This document shows positions 26,792 to 36,900 of a stretch of 64,000 nucleotides of DNA, piece by piece. Under the pieces are notes generated by a model. That model saw nothing but the letters and a program-made list of their open reading frames with translations, had not been told where the DNA came from and did not search any database. The stretch is from Verminephrobacter eiseniae EF01-2 (GTDB lineage Bacteria; Pseudomonadota; Gammaproteobacteria; Burkholderiales; Burkholderiaceae_C). The position numbers and the translations under genes are program-made. Location: the NCBI RefSeq assembly GCF_000015565.1, contig NC_008786.1, positions 1,860,001 through 1,924,000 of the forward strand, read 5' to 3'. Within the stretch, counting starts at the first letter, position 1. The number at the start of each line of letters is the position of its first letter.

Positions 26792-27502
26792 GTGCCCACC
26801 GCTGTACTCATCGATGGCGGCTACTTTGTCAAACGCTTTCGTGCCATTTTCCCGGAGCGCGCGCACGATGCGATGCGCGCGGCCGATTTGGCTTGGCGGT
26901 GGGCCATGCTGCACATGCGGGAAGGCAGCGCACGAGGAAAACGGCGGGAGCACGAGTTGTATCGCATCTTTTTCTACGACTGTCCCCCGCTGCTCAAGAA
27001 GTTGCACAACCCCCTGACCGGCAAGGTCGTCGATTTCTCGAAAACCGACGAGGCCCGCTTCCGCACGGAACTGCATGGACGCCTGCGTTGCAAGCGCAAG
27101 CTCGCCCTGCGCATGGGGCATCTTTCCGGGGATACGCCGTGGACGCTGGTGCCGTCGGCCATCCAGGACCTGCTCAAGAAGAAACGCAAGTTCGAGGAAC
27201 TGACCGAAGGGGACTTGCTGCCCAATGTCCGCCAGAAAGGGGTGGACATGCGCATCGGGATCGACATTGCGTCACTGGCCTTCAAGCGACAGGTTGACCA
27301 GATCGTTCTCGTCGCCGGCGATGCCGACTTCGTTCCTGCGGCCAAGCTGGCGCGGCGCGAAGGCATTGATTTCATCCTGGATCCGATGTGGCGTTCCGTC
27401 GATCCAAGCCTCAATGAGCACATCGACGGGCTTCGCTCTACATGCGCGCGGCCGGTCCCGAAAGTGGCTGCCAAGGACGGCATGTCCGCGCAGTCTGAAT
27501 GA
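26792..27502 (+). CDS. NYN-domain (PIN-like) putative ribonuclease
   Basis: 236 aa. Opens with TAVLIDGGYFVKRF, an acidic first strand of NYN/LabA-like nucleases (Asp 8), continues with KGVDMRIGIDIASLAFKRQVDQIVLVAGDADFVPAAKLARREGIDFIL, which holds the second acidic cluster (D..D and GDADF). These residues usually bind Mg2+ for RNA cleavage. The region in between (40-135) is unusually long and basic, with a Cys-Pro-Pro motif. The GTG start (26792-26794) has a strong GGAGGA 5 nt upstream. Monocistronic, followed by a 163-bp gap. NYN proteins of this shape occur near mobile or defence DNA and as stand-alone genes; no partner is present here. Confidence 0.8.
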   Translation: MPTAVLIDGGYFVKRFRAIFPERAHDAMRAADLAWRWAMLHMREGSARGKRREHELYRIFFYDCPPLLKKLHNPLTGKVVDFSKTDEARFRTELHGRLRCKRKLALRMGHLSGDTPWTLVPSAIQDLLKKKRKFEELTEGDLLPNVRQKGVDMRIGIDIASLAFKRQVDQIVLVAGDADFVPAAKLARREGIDFILDPMWRSVDPSLNEHIDGLRSTCARPVPKVAAKDGMSAQSE

Positions 27503-27665
27503 CATTGCCATGACTGCTCCATATCGCCTGGGGTGAACGAGCCACCGCGCGCCATATGTCGTGCATCCCGGGCGCGGACCACCACCGCACGGTGAACAAG
27601 CACTTGGAGCATCGCTTCGAGAAGCAAGGGATGCAAACCCACAGGGTTGCTGCCGCCGTCGCCAG

Positions 27666-28175
27666 TCAGTGTCTGCGGCCCGGCTTGCCAGGCCGGGCCG
27701 CAGACACTGGTGTTGCCGATGTCCGCGCTGCCGATGCGGGCAGGCCGAAAAGCTGATCGAACATCCAGTTGAAAACAAAGGTGTAGCCCAGAAAGAAGAT
27801 GGCCAGCGCCAAGTCCATCACGAACGCCTGCCACAGGCTTATGCCAAACCACCAAGCCAGTAGCGGCACCAGAAGCACCACCAAGCCACCCTCAAAACCC
27901 ACGGCATGTGCGATGCGCCGTCGCACATTGCGCCCGCGCACGGTCTGGCGCGACTCCCAGTACTCGAACGCCCAGTTGAACAACAGGTTCCACAGCACGG
28001 CAATCGCCGAAGTCGCCACTGCCACCACGCCCGAGTGCCCCGCGCTCTGCCCCGTCAGCCAAGCCAGCCCGACCGTGACCACCACAATGGCGATCAGTTC
28101 ATACAGCGTGACGTAAATCACCCGCCGCCACAGACCTTGTAGCCCGGGGCCTGGGTTTGGAATAGGCGCTTTCAT
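27666..28175 (-). CDS. PACE-family efflux transporter (two BTP domains, AceI-like)
   Basis: 169 aa with four predicted membrane helices, arranged as two tandem bacterial transmembrane pair domains. Landmarks are the intramembrane Glu in VTLYELIAIV (about E26, counterpart of the essential Glu15 of AceI), LWNLLFNWAFEYWE, RRIAHAVGFEGGLV and the second-repeat copy FNWMFDQLFG. The family exports biocides such as chlorhexidine and proflavine, and short diamines, using the proton gradient. ATG at 28173-28175 chosen instead of a TTG 30 bp upstream. The C-terminal 30 residues are Ala/Arg-rich and not conserved. An exact 30-bp repeat lies 174 bp upstream. Confidence 0.85.
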   Translation of the reverse strand: MKAPIPNPGPGLQGLWRRVIYVTLYELIAIVVVTVGLAWLTGQSAGHSGVVAVATSAIAVLWNLLFNWAFEYWESRQTVRGRNVRRRIAHAVGFEGGLVVLLVPLLAWWFGISLWQAFVMDLALAIFFLGYTFVFNWMFDQLFGLPASAARTSATPVSAARPGKPGRRH

Positions 28176-28349
28176 CCGGGATTTCCCATTAGCCCCGATT
28201 CCCAATGAAAACCATTAGCGCAAGTCATTGAAAACATTGAGATTCAGGGCATTCCTTACTGAATCCAGGCAATCGCGATTTGAGTGCCGGAGAACAGATG
28301 AAATTTGCTTGTGGGATGCGGCAACAACCTTTGCTTTGCCTGCGCGATT

Positions 28350-28379
28350 TTCTCCCGTTTTTCGCCTTGAGATTTTCTA
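28350..28379 (-). repeat. 30-bp exact repeat, copy A (partner at 41045-41074)
   Basis: All 30 bases are identical to the reverse complement of 41045-41074, with no similarity on either side. On the minus strand it reads toward the PACE gene and ends 174 bp before its start. The surrounding gap 28176-28546 (371 bp) has no convincing gene and is A/T-richer than the window. Confidence 0.8.
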
Positions 28380-28546
28380 ATGGAAAATATCGGTTGAACT
28401 CGCTCGTGAACTGTCACCATACAAAGCCAACATCGTCCGACACCGCTTACAACCCCCTTCAAGCCTGAGCTGGCCTGCGGCGCGGAGTTGTGGGTAAACC
28501 GCAGGCCCCGGAGGGGGAGCCGTTGCAGGCGACTCGGGGCGGCTTC

Positions 28547-29515
28547 TCACATCAACACCGCGTTGTCGCCGCCCAGGATCACGTAGTTCACCTTGCGGAT
28601 GTCCATCAGCTTCTTGCCACCGGCATAGCTGATCGAGCTTTGCAGGTCCTGCTCCATCTCCACCAGCGTATGGGCCAGCGGGCCTTTGATCGGTTCCAGG
28701 ATGCGCCGGCCCTCGACATGTTTGTACTCGCCTTTGTTGAAAGGGCTGGCAGAGCCGTAGTATTCCTTGAACCGCTCGCTGCCTTCTTCGACGGTTTGGC
28801 CGGGCGATTCTTCATGGCCGGCCAGCAGCGCGCCGACCATCACCATGCTGGCCCCGAAGCGGATGCTTTTGGCAATGTCGCCATGGCTGCGGATGCCGCC
28901 GTCGGCAATGATGGGCCGGGTCGCCACGCGGGCGCACCATTTGAGCGCCGACAACTGCCAGCCGCCGGTGCCAAAGCCGGTCTTGAGCCGGGTGATGCAG
29001 ACCTTGCCCGGGCCCACGCCCACCTTGGTGGCGTCGGCGCCCCAGTTTTCCAGGTCGATCACGGCCTCGGGCGTGGCCACGTTGCCGGCAATCACGAAGG
29101 CCCGGGGGAGCCGGGTCTTGATCCGGTTGATCATCTCCTGCACGCTGTCGGCATGGCCGTGGGCGATGTCGATGGTGATGTATTCGGGTGTGATGCGCTG
29201 TGCTGCCAACTGCTCCACGGTGTCATGGTCGGGTGGTTGCACGCCCAGCGATATCGAGGCGTAGCAGCCCCGGGCCTGCATGTCCCGGACGAACCGGACA
29301 TTGTCCAGGTCGAACCGGTGCATCACGTAGAAGTAGCCGTTCTGGGCCATCCAGGCGCAGATTTTTTCGTCCACCACGGTTTTCATGTTGGCCGGCACCA
29401 CGGGGATGCGAAACGAGCGCTCGCCCAGCCGCACGCTGGTGTCGCATTCCGAGCGGCTGCGCACGCGGCATTTGCGCGGCAGCAAAAGGACGTTGTCGTA
29501 GTCGAAGATTTCCAT
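28547..29515 (-). CDS. guaC: GMP reductase
   Basis: 322 aa, IMPDH/GMPR TIM barrel without CBS domains. Converts GMP to IMP with NADPH for purine salvage. [16 protein letters not shown] start, [31 protein letters not shown], and the active-site loop [18 protein letters not shown] with catalytic cysteine about 173; phosphate site [27 protein letters not shown]. The C-terminus [20 protein letters not shown] is of the GuaC2-like bacterial type. ATG at 29513-29515 chosen; the open frame continues 120 bp upstream into the uvrD promoter. Divergent from uvrD. Confidence 0.93.
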
Positions 29516-29573
29516 CGGATTCCAAGCTCCATCGAGTGGGCGCGCGCTGCAAAACGATCCCGGTTGCGCCGGG

Positions 29574-29586
29574 TGCTTTCTACAAT
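29574..29586 (+). promoter_or_regulatory. -10-like TGCTTTCTACAAT directly before uvrD
   Basis: The 13-mer ends in TACAAT (29581-29586), 6 nt before the uvrD ATG, so transcription would start at or next to the start codon (leaderless or nearly so). The identical 13-mer occurs at 50719-50731 before queG. No convincing -35 hexamer is found. Confidence 0.4.
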
Positions 29587-29592
29587 GGCTGC

Positions 29593-31974
29593 ATGTTCCC
29601 ACAAGACCCGCTCCCGGATGCCCCATCGGCCGCATCCCCCCTTCTGGTCCATCTGAACCCCGAGCAACTCGCCGCCGTGACGCTGCCGGCCGGCCATGCG
29701 CTGATCTTGGCGGGGGCGGGGTCGGGCAAGACGCGGGTGCTCACCACGCGCATCGCCTGGCTGCTGCAAAACGGCCATGCCAGGCCCGGCAGTATCCTGG
29801 CCGTGACCTTTACCAACAAGGCCGCCAAGGAAATGGTGGCGCGCCTGTCGGCGATGCTGCCGGTGCATGTGCGCGGCATGTGGATCGGCACCTTCCACGG
29901 TCTGTGCAACCGCCTGCTGCGTGCGCACCATCAGGCTGCGGGCCTGCCGCAGACCTTTCAGATTCTGGACACGCAAGACCAGCTTGCCGCCGTCAAGCGC
30001 CTGTGCAAGCAACACAACGTTGATGACGAGCGCTTTGCGCCCAAGGATTTGGCGCACTTCATCGCCAACTGCAAGGAGCAGGGCCTGCGCCCGAACGATG
30101 TGCAGGGCCAGGACAGCAACACCCGCAAGAAGATCGAGATTTACCAACTCTACGAAGAGCAATGCCAGCGCGAGGGCGTTGTCGATTTTGGCGAGCTGAT
30201 GCTGCGCAGCTACGAACTGTTGCGTGACAACGATCACCTGCGTGCGCATTACCAGCGCCGCTTTGCCCATATCCTGGTCGACGAGTTCCAAGACACCAAC
30301 CAACTGCAATACGCCTGGCTCAAGCAGTTGGCAGGCAATGTCGTGGACGGGCGCTACCAGGCGCACGGCAGCGTGCTGGCCGTGGGCGACGATGACCAGA
30401 GCATCTACGCCTTTCGCGGTGCGCGCGTGGGCAACATGGCCGACTTCGTGCGCGAGTTCGGCGTGCAGCAGCAGATCAAGCTCGAACAGAACTACCGCAG
30501 CTACAGCCATATCCTGGACTCGGCCAACGCGCTGATCAGCCACAACAGCAGCCGCCTGGGCAAGAACCTGCGCACCACGCAAGGCCCCGGCGAGCCGGTG
30601 CGGGTGTACGAGGCGAGCTCCGATCTGGCCGAGGCGCAGTGGATGGTCGACGAGATCAAACAACTGCTGCGCAGCGACGGCTTCGAGCACCGGGAGATCG
30701 CCGTGCTGTACCGCAGCAATGCGCAAAGCCGGGTGATCGAATCGGCGCTGTTCAATGCCGGCGTGCCTTACCGCGTGTACGGTGGTCTGCGCTTTTTCGA
30801 GCGTGCCGAAATCAAGCATGCGCTGGCCTATCTGCGCCTGCTGGAGAACCCGCAGGACGACACCAGCTTTGCGCGCGTGGTGAACTTTCCGCCGCGCGGC
30901 ATTGGTGCGCGCAGCATCGAGGTGCTGCAAGATGCAGCCCGCGCCGCCGGCTGCTCACTGTACGACGGCGTGAGCGCCGTGCCCGGCAAGGCGGGCATCA
31001 ACCTGGGCGCATTCGTGGCGCTGGTCGATGGCCTGCGCGCGCAGACACGGGGGCTGAATCTGCGCAGCATCATCGAGCAGATGCTCGAATCCACGCGACT
31101 GGTGGCGCACTTTTGCACCGAAAAGGAAGGCGCCGACCGCATCGAGAACTTGCAGGAACTGATCAATGCAGCGGAGAGCTTCGTCACGCAAGAGGGCTTT
31201 GGCCGCGATGCCGTGGCCTTGCCGCTGGATGAGCATGGCGGCGCTGCACCGCCCAAGCCACCGATGCCCGGCATCGTGGACGCCGACACCGGCGAAACCC
31301 TGTCGCCGCTGGCCGCCTTCCTGACCCATGCCGCACTGGAGGCGGGCGACAACCAGGCCCAGGCCGGACAGAACGCCGTGCAACTGATGACCGTACACGC
31401 CAGCAAGGGGCTGGAGTTTGATGGTGTGTTCATCGGCGGCATGGAAGAGGGCCTGTTCCCGCACGAGAACGCGGCCAGCGAGCGCGACACTCTGGAGGAA
31501 GAGCGTCGCCTGATGTACGTGGCCATCACCCGCGCGCGCCGGCGCCTGTATCTGAGCCATTCGCAAACGCGCATGTTGCATGGCCAGACCCGCTACAACA
31601 TCAGGAGCCGTTTCTTCGACGAACTGCCTGAGGCGGCGCTCAAGTGGCTCACACCCAAGCGCCAGTCCTTTGCCGCGCTTGCTTCTCATTCAGGAGCAGG
31701 CAGTGCATATTCTTCCAGTGCCAGGCAGTCATTCGGTTTCAAATCCGCAGGTGCTGAATCAGGGGTCTTTGCCCATCTGCCGGTGCCGCCGCGCAAGGGC
31801 GCGCCCGCGCATGGTCTTGCCGCCGGCATTGCCGTGTTTCACACCAAGTTCGGCGAAGGCAAGGTGCTGGCCCTTGAAGGCAGCGGCACCGATGAGCGTG
31901 CCCAAGTCCATTTTGCGCGCCACGGCAGCAAATGGCTGCTGCTGTCGGTGGCCAAGCTGACGGTGGTGGATTGA
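29593..31974 (+). CDS. uvrD: DNA helicase II, UvrD/PcrA/Rep family
   Basis: 793 aa superfamily 1A 3'-5' helicase for nucleotide excision and mismatch repair. Motif [12 protein letters not shown] (40-50), Ia [91 protein letters not shown]. The last 130 residues end with a Tudor-like [19 protein letters not shown] segment typical of UvrD/PcrA C-termini, which contacts RNA polymerase. ATG at 29593 follows the TACAAT element; an earlier frame extends into guaC without a start. Recognition is firm; symbol uvrD preferred over rep because of the C-terminus. Confidence 0.92.
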
Positions 31975-32007
31975 ACGCGGGGGGCGCCATCGTGCCAGGA
32001 CAGCGTC

Positions 32008-32190
32008 ATCGGTGGGCTACGCCGAAGCGCTCGGCCAATGAGGAAGACGCTTGTCGAGTGTCCACAACCGGGCGCCTGGCGTGATCAGGGTGGGCGCCAG
32101 CAGCGACATGTCCACCACACCAATCCACACCCCAACCCGCACAGCCTCTCGCGCTCGATGAAGACCCTGACCTCGCCCAAGCCCGCCAGA
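32008..32190 (-). pseudogene. Decayed PIN-domain toxin (VapC-like) C-terminus
   Basis: Three frames of the minus strand together rebuild the end of a VapC. The first reads LAGLGEVRVFIERERLCGLG, the second GVVDMSLLAPTLITPGARLWTLDKRL and the third LAERFGVAH. VapC proteins end in GIGWVDAHLLAS...ARLWTRDRRL...A..LG in my memory of the family. At least two frameshifts separate the pieces and no N-terminal part or VapB antitoxin is seen, so this is debris in the 318-bp gap 31975-32292. Confidence 0.55.
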
Positions 32191-32292
32191 TTGCAAGGCT
32201 GCAACAGGCATAGGAGAGCGGAATAAGCAACGGCCCATGTTGCGGGGTGGAGTCCCGGCCCGAGCGGGGGCGCGGGACGCCAGGGGGCCTGG

Positions 32293-33414
32293 TCAGCGTC
32301 TTGCCTTGAAGTTGGTGAATATGCTGGTCTGGACTTTGCGGATGGCTTGCGGCAGCGCATCAGGCGCCACCATGGTCTTGATGGCTTCGTTGTCCAGGAA
32401 GATGGACTTGTTCTCGGCCACGTCCTTTGTCACGAACTTCAGCGAGGCTGCGTTGGGATTGGCGTAGAACACTTTGTTGGTCAGCGACGCATGCACTTCG
32501 GGACGCAGGATGTAGTTGATGAACAAATGGGCGTTTTCCACATTCTGGGCGTCCTTGGGGATGGCCATGGTGTCAAAGAACAGGGTGGCGCCGGACTTGG
32601 GCACCAGTGCCTCGATCACGACGGGCGTTTTGGTCTTGGCAGCGGCCGCGCGGCTGCGGGCGATGTTGATGTCGCCCGAGTAACCCATCACCAGACAAAT
32701 GGCGCCACTGGCCATTTCCTCGATATAGCCCGACGACGAGATGCGTGTGACGTAGGGGCGGATGGCCTTGAGCACTTTGCCGGCAGCCTCGTAATCGGCA
32801 GCGTCCTTGCTGTAGGGGGGCTTGCCGGCGTACAGCAAGGCGATCGGGAGCACTTCGGAAGCCGAGTCCAACACGCTGACACCGCAACTCTTGAGCTTGT
32901 TCACGTACTTCACGTCAAACAGCAGGTCCCAGGCGTTGTCCGGCATCGGCATGTCGCCCAGCGCCTTCTTGACTTTGTTCACGTTGATGCCCACCGTGAC
33001 ATAGCCCCACAGCCAGTCCACCAGGTATTCGTTGCCGGGGTCGAGCTTGTTCAACTGCTCCAGCAGCCCTTTGTCCAGATTGCCCCAGTTGCTCAGCTTG
33101 CTCTTGTCGAGTTTTTGCAGCAGACCGGCCTCGATCTGGGTCTTGGCAAAGTGGGAGCCGGGCACGACGATGTCATAACCGGTCTTGCCGGCGACCAGTT
33201 TGGCGTGCAGGATTTCGTTGTTGTCGAAGTTGTCGTAGCGGACCTTGATGCCGTACTCTTTCTCGAAGTTCTTGATGGTGTCGTCGGCGATGTAGTCCGA
33301 CCAGTTGTAGATGTTGAGCACCTTGGATTCTGCAGCATGCGCGCCCACGGCAATGCACAGGGCAGTGGTCAGCAGCGCCAGCGTGGCGCCCCAGTGTTTA
33401 AAGCTCTTGGTCAT
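32293..33414 (-). CDS. potF: Putrescine/spermidine ABC transporter periplasmic binding protein (PotF-like)
   Basis: 373 aa. Signal peptide at 1-26 (WGATLALLTTALCIAVGAHA-AE), then a SBP_bac_8 domain: KVLNIYNWSDYIADDTIKNFEKEYGIKVRYDNFDNNE, GYDIVVPGSHFAKTQIEAGLLQKLDKSKL, DYLW-type segment LVDWLWGYVTVGINVNK, LDSASEVLPIALLYAG and SGYIEEMASGAICLVMGYSGD. These blocks are those of PotF/PotD, where aromatic and Asp residues clamp the polyamine. ATG at 33412-33414 with AGAGGA upstream. No pot permease or ATPase genes adjoin it. The 506-bp region upstream holds palindromic repeat 1. Confidence 0.88.
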   Translation of the reverse strand: MTKSFKHWGATLALLTTALCIAVGAHAAESKVLNIYNWSDYIADDTIKNFEKEYGIKVRYDNFDNNEILHAKLVAGKTGYDIVVPGSHFAKTQIEAGLLQKLDKSKLSNWGNLDKGLLEQLNKLDPGNEYLVDWLWGYVTVGINVNKVKKALGDMPMPDNAWDLLFDVKYVNKLKSCGVSVLDSASEVLPIALLYAGKPPYSKDAADYEAAGKVLKAIRPYVTRISSSGYIEEMASGAICLVMGYSGDINIARSRAAAAKTKTPVVIEALVPKSGATLFFDTMAIPKDAQNVENAHLFINYILRPEVHASLTNKVFYANPNAASLKFVTKDVAENKSIFLDNEAIKTMVAPDALPQAIRKVQTSIFTNFKARR

Positions 33415-33679
33415 TGCAATCAATCCTCTTGGAAGGAGATGGGGATGGGGATGGAGGGAGCGTCTGCGCCAGCGGCAGGGTGAAAATAATATCAGAGCAT
33501 TTGCCACCGACGGCGTGCCATCAGCTACACAGTTGCAACATTGGCGCGGGCTGTATAGCCACCAGACAGCGGGTATCCCAAGTTCTGCAATGACTGCTCA
33601 GAGGTCGGCAGCGGCTGGTGCAATGAAGCCAAGCGCATGATGAAAATTTCAGGCGTGGGCCTGCTCACGGCGACTGCGG

Positions 33680-33845
33680 CTAGTGTCGCGTCACCGATCA
33701 GATGTCGTAGGCTGCACGCAGCCATCGGAGCGCAGCGCAAGGCGCATAGCGCGGCCAATACCGAGCGTATTGGCAAGCGATGCAACGCCGCGATGCGCTT
33801 CGATGGCCAGCGCAGACCGACAGATGATCGGTGACGCGACACTAG
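33680..33845 (+). repeat. Long palindromic repeat, copy 1 (166 bp)
   Basis: Bounded by CTAG at both ends, with inverted ends CTAGTGTCGCGTCACCGATC and its reverse complement. The whole element is an imperfect palindrome whose exact centre is a hairpin apex, GCCAATAC (33754-33761), five bases, GTATTGGC (33767-33774). About 94% identical by eye to copy 2, in the same orientation. Lies 75 bp beyond the pilY1 stop in the potF-pilY1 spacer; the rest of 33415-33920 shows no gene. Confidence 0.9.
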
Positions 33846-33920
33846 TCACGATGGGCCATGTCAGCGCCAAGCAACCCGTGCAGCGAGCAGCGAGCAAGGG
33901 GCCATCGCTCTACGGCGAAG

Positions 33921-36900
33921 TTACGGCGAAGCAGCGGAAGACTTGTCCACCTTACCCTTCAACTCCTGATAGTTGAAGATACGCTGCCAGCTCAGCCGGC
34001 CAACGGTATCGCGAGCGGGCGCAAGAGCCGAGCCGCTGCCGGCGCCTGCACCACCGTGCGTTGGTGGAACCGCAAACCTGAGGACTTCACGCTGGCGCCG
34101 GCCCGTGCTATCGGCCGCCGTCACCCGGGCCTGGTCACTGGACACCACAACCGCCGGCCCGAGGAAACCCTGGGTGGAAGAGACATAACCTGCCTTGGCA
34201 TTGCCAATGATCAGATAGTACCGATGACCACCGCCCAAGGCATTCGAGCAAGCGCCGGAGCCCCTGGCCGGAGGAATCTTCGACTGCACGAGCGCCGACA
34301 GATCGCCCAAATCCAGCGCCGCCTGGTCGATGCGCTCGCCGGAGACAGGCAAATCAAAGAACCAACCGGCGCGCGTGGCGACATCCGCGTCGGAACGGGG
34401 ACGCCCCCAGCGGAAAGCGCGCACCGACACGGACCGATTGCCCGTATCGACAACCCCCTGCTGAAGACGCCCGCGGCCCGCAATGGCGCTGACCGCCGGA
34501 CTCGCATCGGCGCGCGTCGAGCCATTGTCATAAATGACATACACCGACTGCCCGAACGTTGACGCACCGTCGGGCACCTCCAGATACTTGCCGGTGCCCA
34601 CCACCACGTAGAACGTCTCCACCCCCCCGACGACCGGGCCGACAAAAACGGCAGGCGCCGCAAAGAGCGGCTGCACCTGCCCGTCATCGGAGCGCGCGCT
34701 ATACAGCGGATAGGGCGCAGGACTGGCCGCCGTACCCTGGTCGAAAAACGACAACCCATTCATGCTCCACTTGTCCGTCCCCTTGCCCGCGAACTGCAGC
34801 CGCCAGAGCTTGCCATGCAGGTCGCCCACATAGATATCCGTCACCTCGCCCTGGATACCGTACAGGGCGCTGAAATTGGCCAAACCCGGGGCAACGGTGC
34901 GCGCCAAACCGGGATCGGTGGGCAGGGACACCTTGAAGTAATTGTGCCCCGGGAGCCAGGCCTGACCGGCAGGCTTGTCCAGCGCCAACAAAAACAGCGC
35001 CGGGCGGCCCGAGCCGGGCTGCGGCTGGTTGTCATCGGGCACATGGTTGTTCACACCGCTGCCCACCACGGCAAACCAGCGATACACGGCAGCCTGGCGG
35101 CGGCCATTGCGCATCGGCGCGTTGGTCCTGATCTTCATGATCCGGGGTGAACCGAGCACCTGACCCATGTCCGGGTCATCGGCGCGCGTGAATTCCCACA
35201 TCACGTGGCTGGAATCGAAACGCGCCGGGTCCGACACATCCAGCGCAAACACACCGGCGCCACCGGCGCCGGTGCCCGAGACCAGCACCGTTTTCCAATC
35301 GCGGGCACTGGAATTGCCAGGGCCCACCCAGGCCTGGGCCACCACCGAGGGGGCATCCACATAGCTCTGGTGATGGTTGCGAAAGCCCGGCTCCGTCAGC
35401 GCGGACAGTCTGGGCACGAGCCAACTGGGAATATAGGCAAACAGCTCATCGCCCGTGTTCGCATTGAACGCATGGAGCATGCCGTCATTGGCGCCGACGA
35501 ACACGGCCGGCGTGCGCGCGCCGTACTGTCTGCGAAAGTCCGCATACCCGGCGCCGGGGAATACGTTCGACGGCGGGCCGGAATACGAAATATTGGAGTT
35601 CACGATATCCCCCAGCAGGGAACTGCGCAGCCGAAACGGCGCCCCCTCCTTGCTGCGATCGCCACGCAGGTAAGCGATCCGGTCGGCGCCGGCCGCGCCG
35701 CCAAAGTGCAGCGCCAGCGATCGGAGGTCGATGTCATCCCGGGTGAACCTGCTCGCCACCGGGACCGGGTGGCGCCCTGGCCTGCCCACATGGATATTGC
35801 GGCGCGCGGGCGGCATCCGGTCGAGTTGCTGCGCCGCCCGCCAAAGGGGCGGCAGAATCTCCAGCGCCTGGCTGGCATTGTGGCCGATCGGCTCGGCCAC
35901 GACATCGCCACTCCAATCGCCGGTGTCGAACCGGGCCGAATACATGACCGAGCCCTGGCTGAGCTGGCTGCCCGTGTTCAGGCGCGCACCGGCCGCACTG
36001 CGCATGCCCATCGATGCGCGGTAGAAAATCCGGTCGAAAGCGCTGAGCAGGCCGCGCGCGGGCGCCGGGCCTGCCGGGTCGAGGAAATGGTAGGCGCTGG
36101 CTTCGCCGGGCTGCTCGGGTTTTTGCCAGACATCATCGATGAACTGGCCGTGCCGGTCCCTGAACGGATGGACGTTGGCATCATGCGGGCCGGGACGCGC
36201 CAGAGCGGTCTCGAAGCCGCCATATTTGGCGGCCATGAAGAACTGGTTGCGGGTGCGGCGGGTGGCCGCATCGCTTTGCAGCCCTGCCTCATTGACATCG
36301 AAAGCCCAGGTCTTGACCCGCAGGCCCGGGCGCTGTTTGTCCGGTTGCGCGCTCCAGCCGGCGCCGCGAATGTCGTTCGTTCTGGCCCAATACGCCAGGC
36401 CGATGATCGGTTTGGTGAATGTCCAGTGCCCGGTATGGGGGTTGCCGCTGGCGCTCTCGAAGCGCTTGATGGCCTCGCGCCAGTGATCGATGTCGGGAAT
36501 GTTGCGCGCTGCGTCGGGGCCGGGCAGGGCATGGTGTTCATGCGTGTGTATGTCCCCGACCAGCAGGATGTGGCTTTTGACGCACGAGTAATCACTGGCA
36601 TTCGTGCGCCCGGCGCCATACGGGTCGTCCCACTGCGTGTAGACCGGATAGCCATCGGCCAGGGCGCCATTGGCAGGAACGCCTGCGATGGCACGGGGGT
36701 CTGGCGCAAGTCCCTGCAAATACCGCAGCGCCTCGTAATGCAGTTCGCCGACGGGGTCCAATTCCTTGTACAGGCCAGGCACAGCGCCGGTGCGGCCAAA
36801 CTTGTTCAGATAGTTGATGACCCCGCTGATGGCGGGCGTGCCGGGCATGGACCCCGGTGTAGACCCCGGTATAGGCCCCGGGTTGGCGATGAACACGCCG

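Noticed and set aside
33683..33976. Small open frames running through the palindromic repeats
   Set aside because: They occur in both strands and several frames of every copy simply because the repeat lacks stops; no consistent ribosome site or conserved reading.
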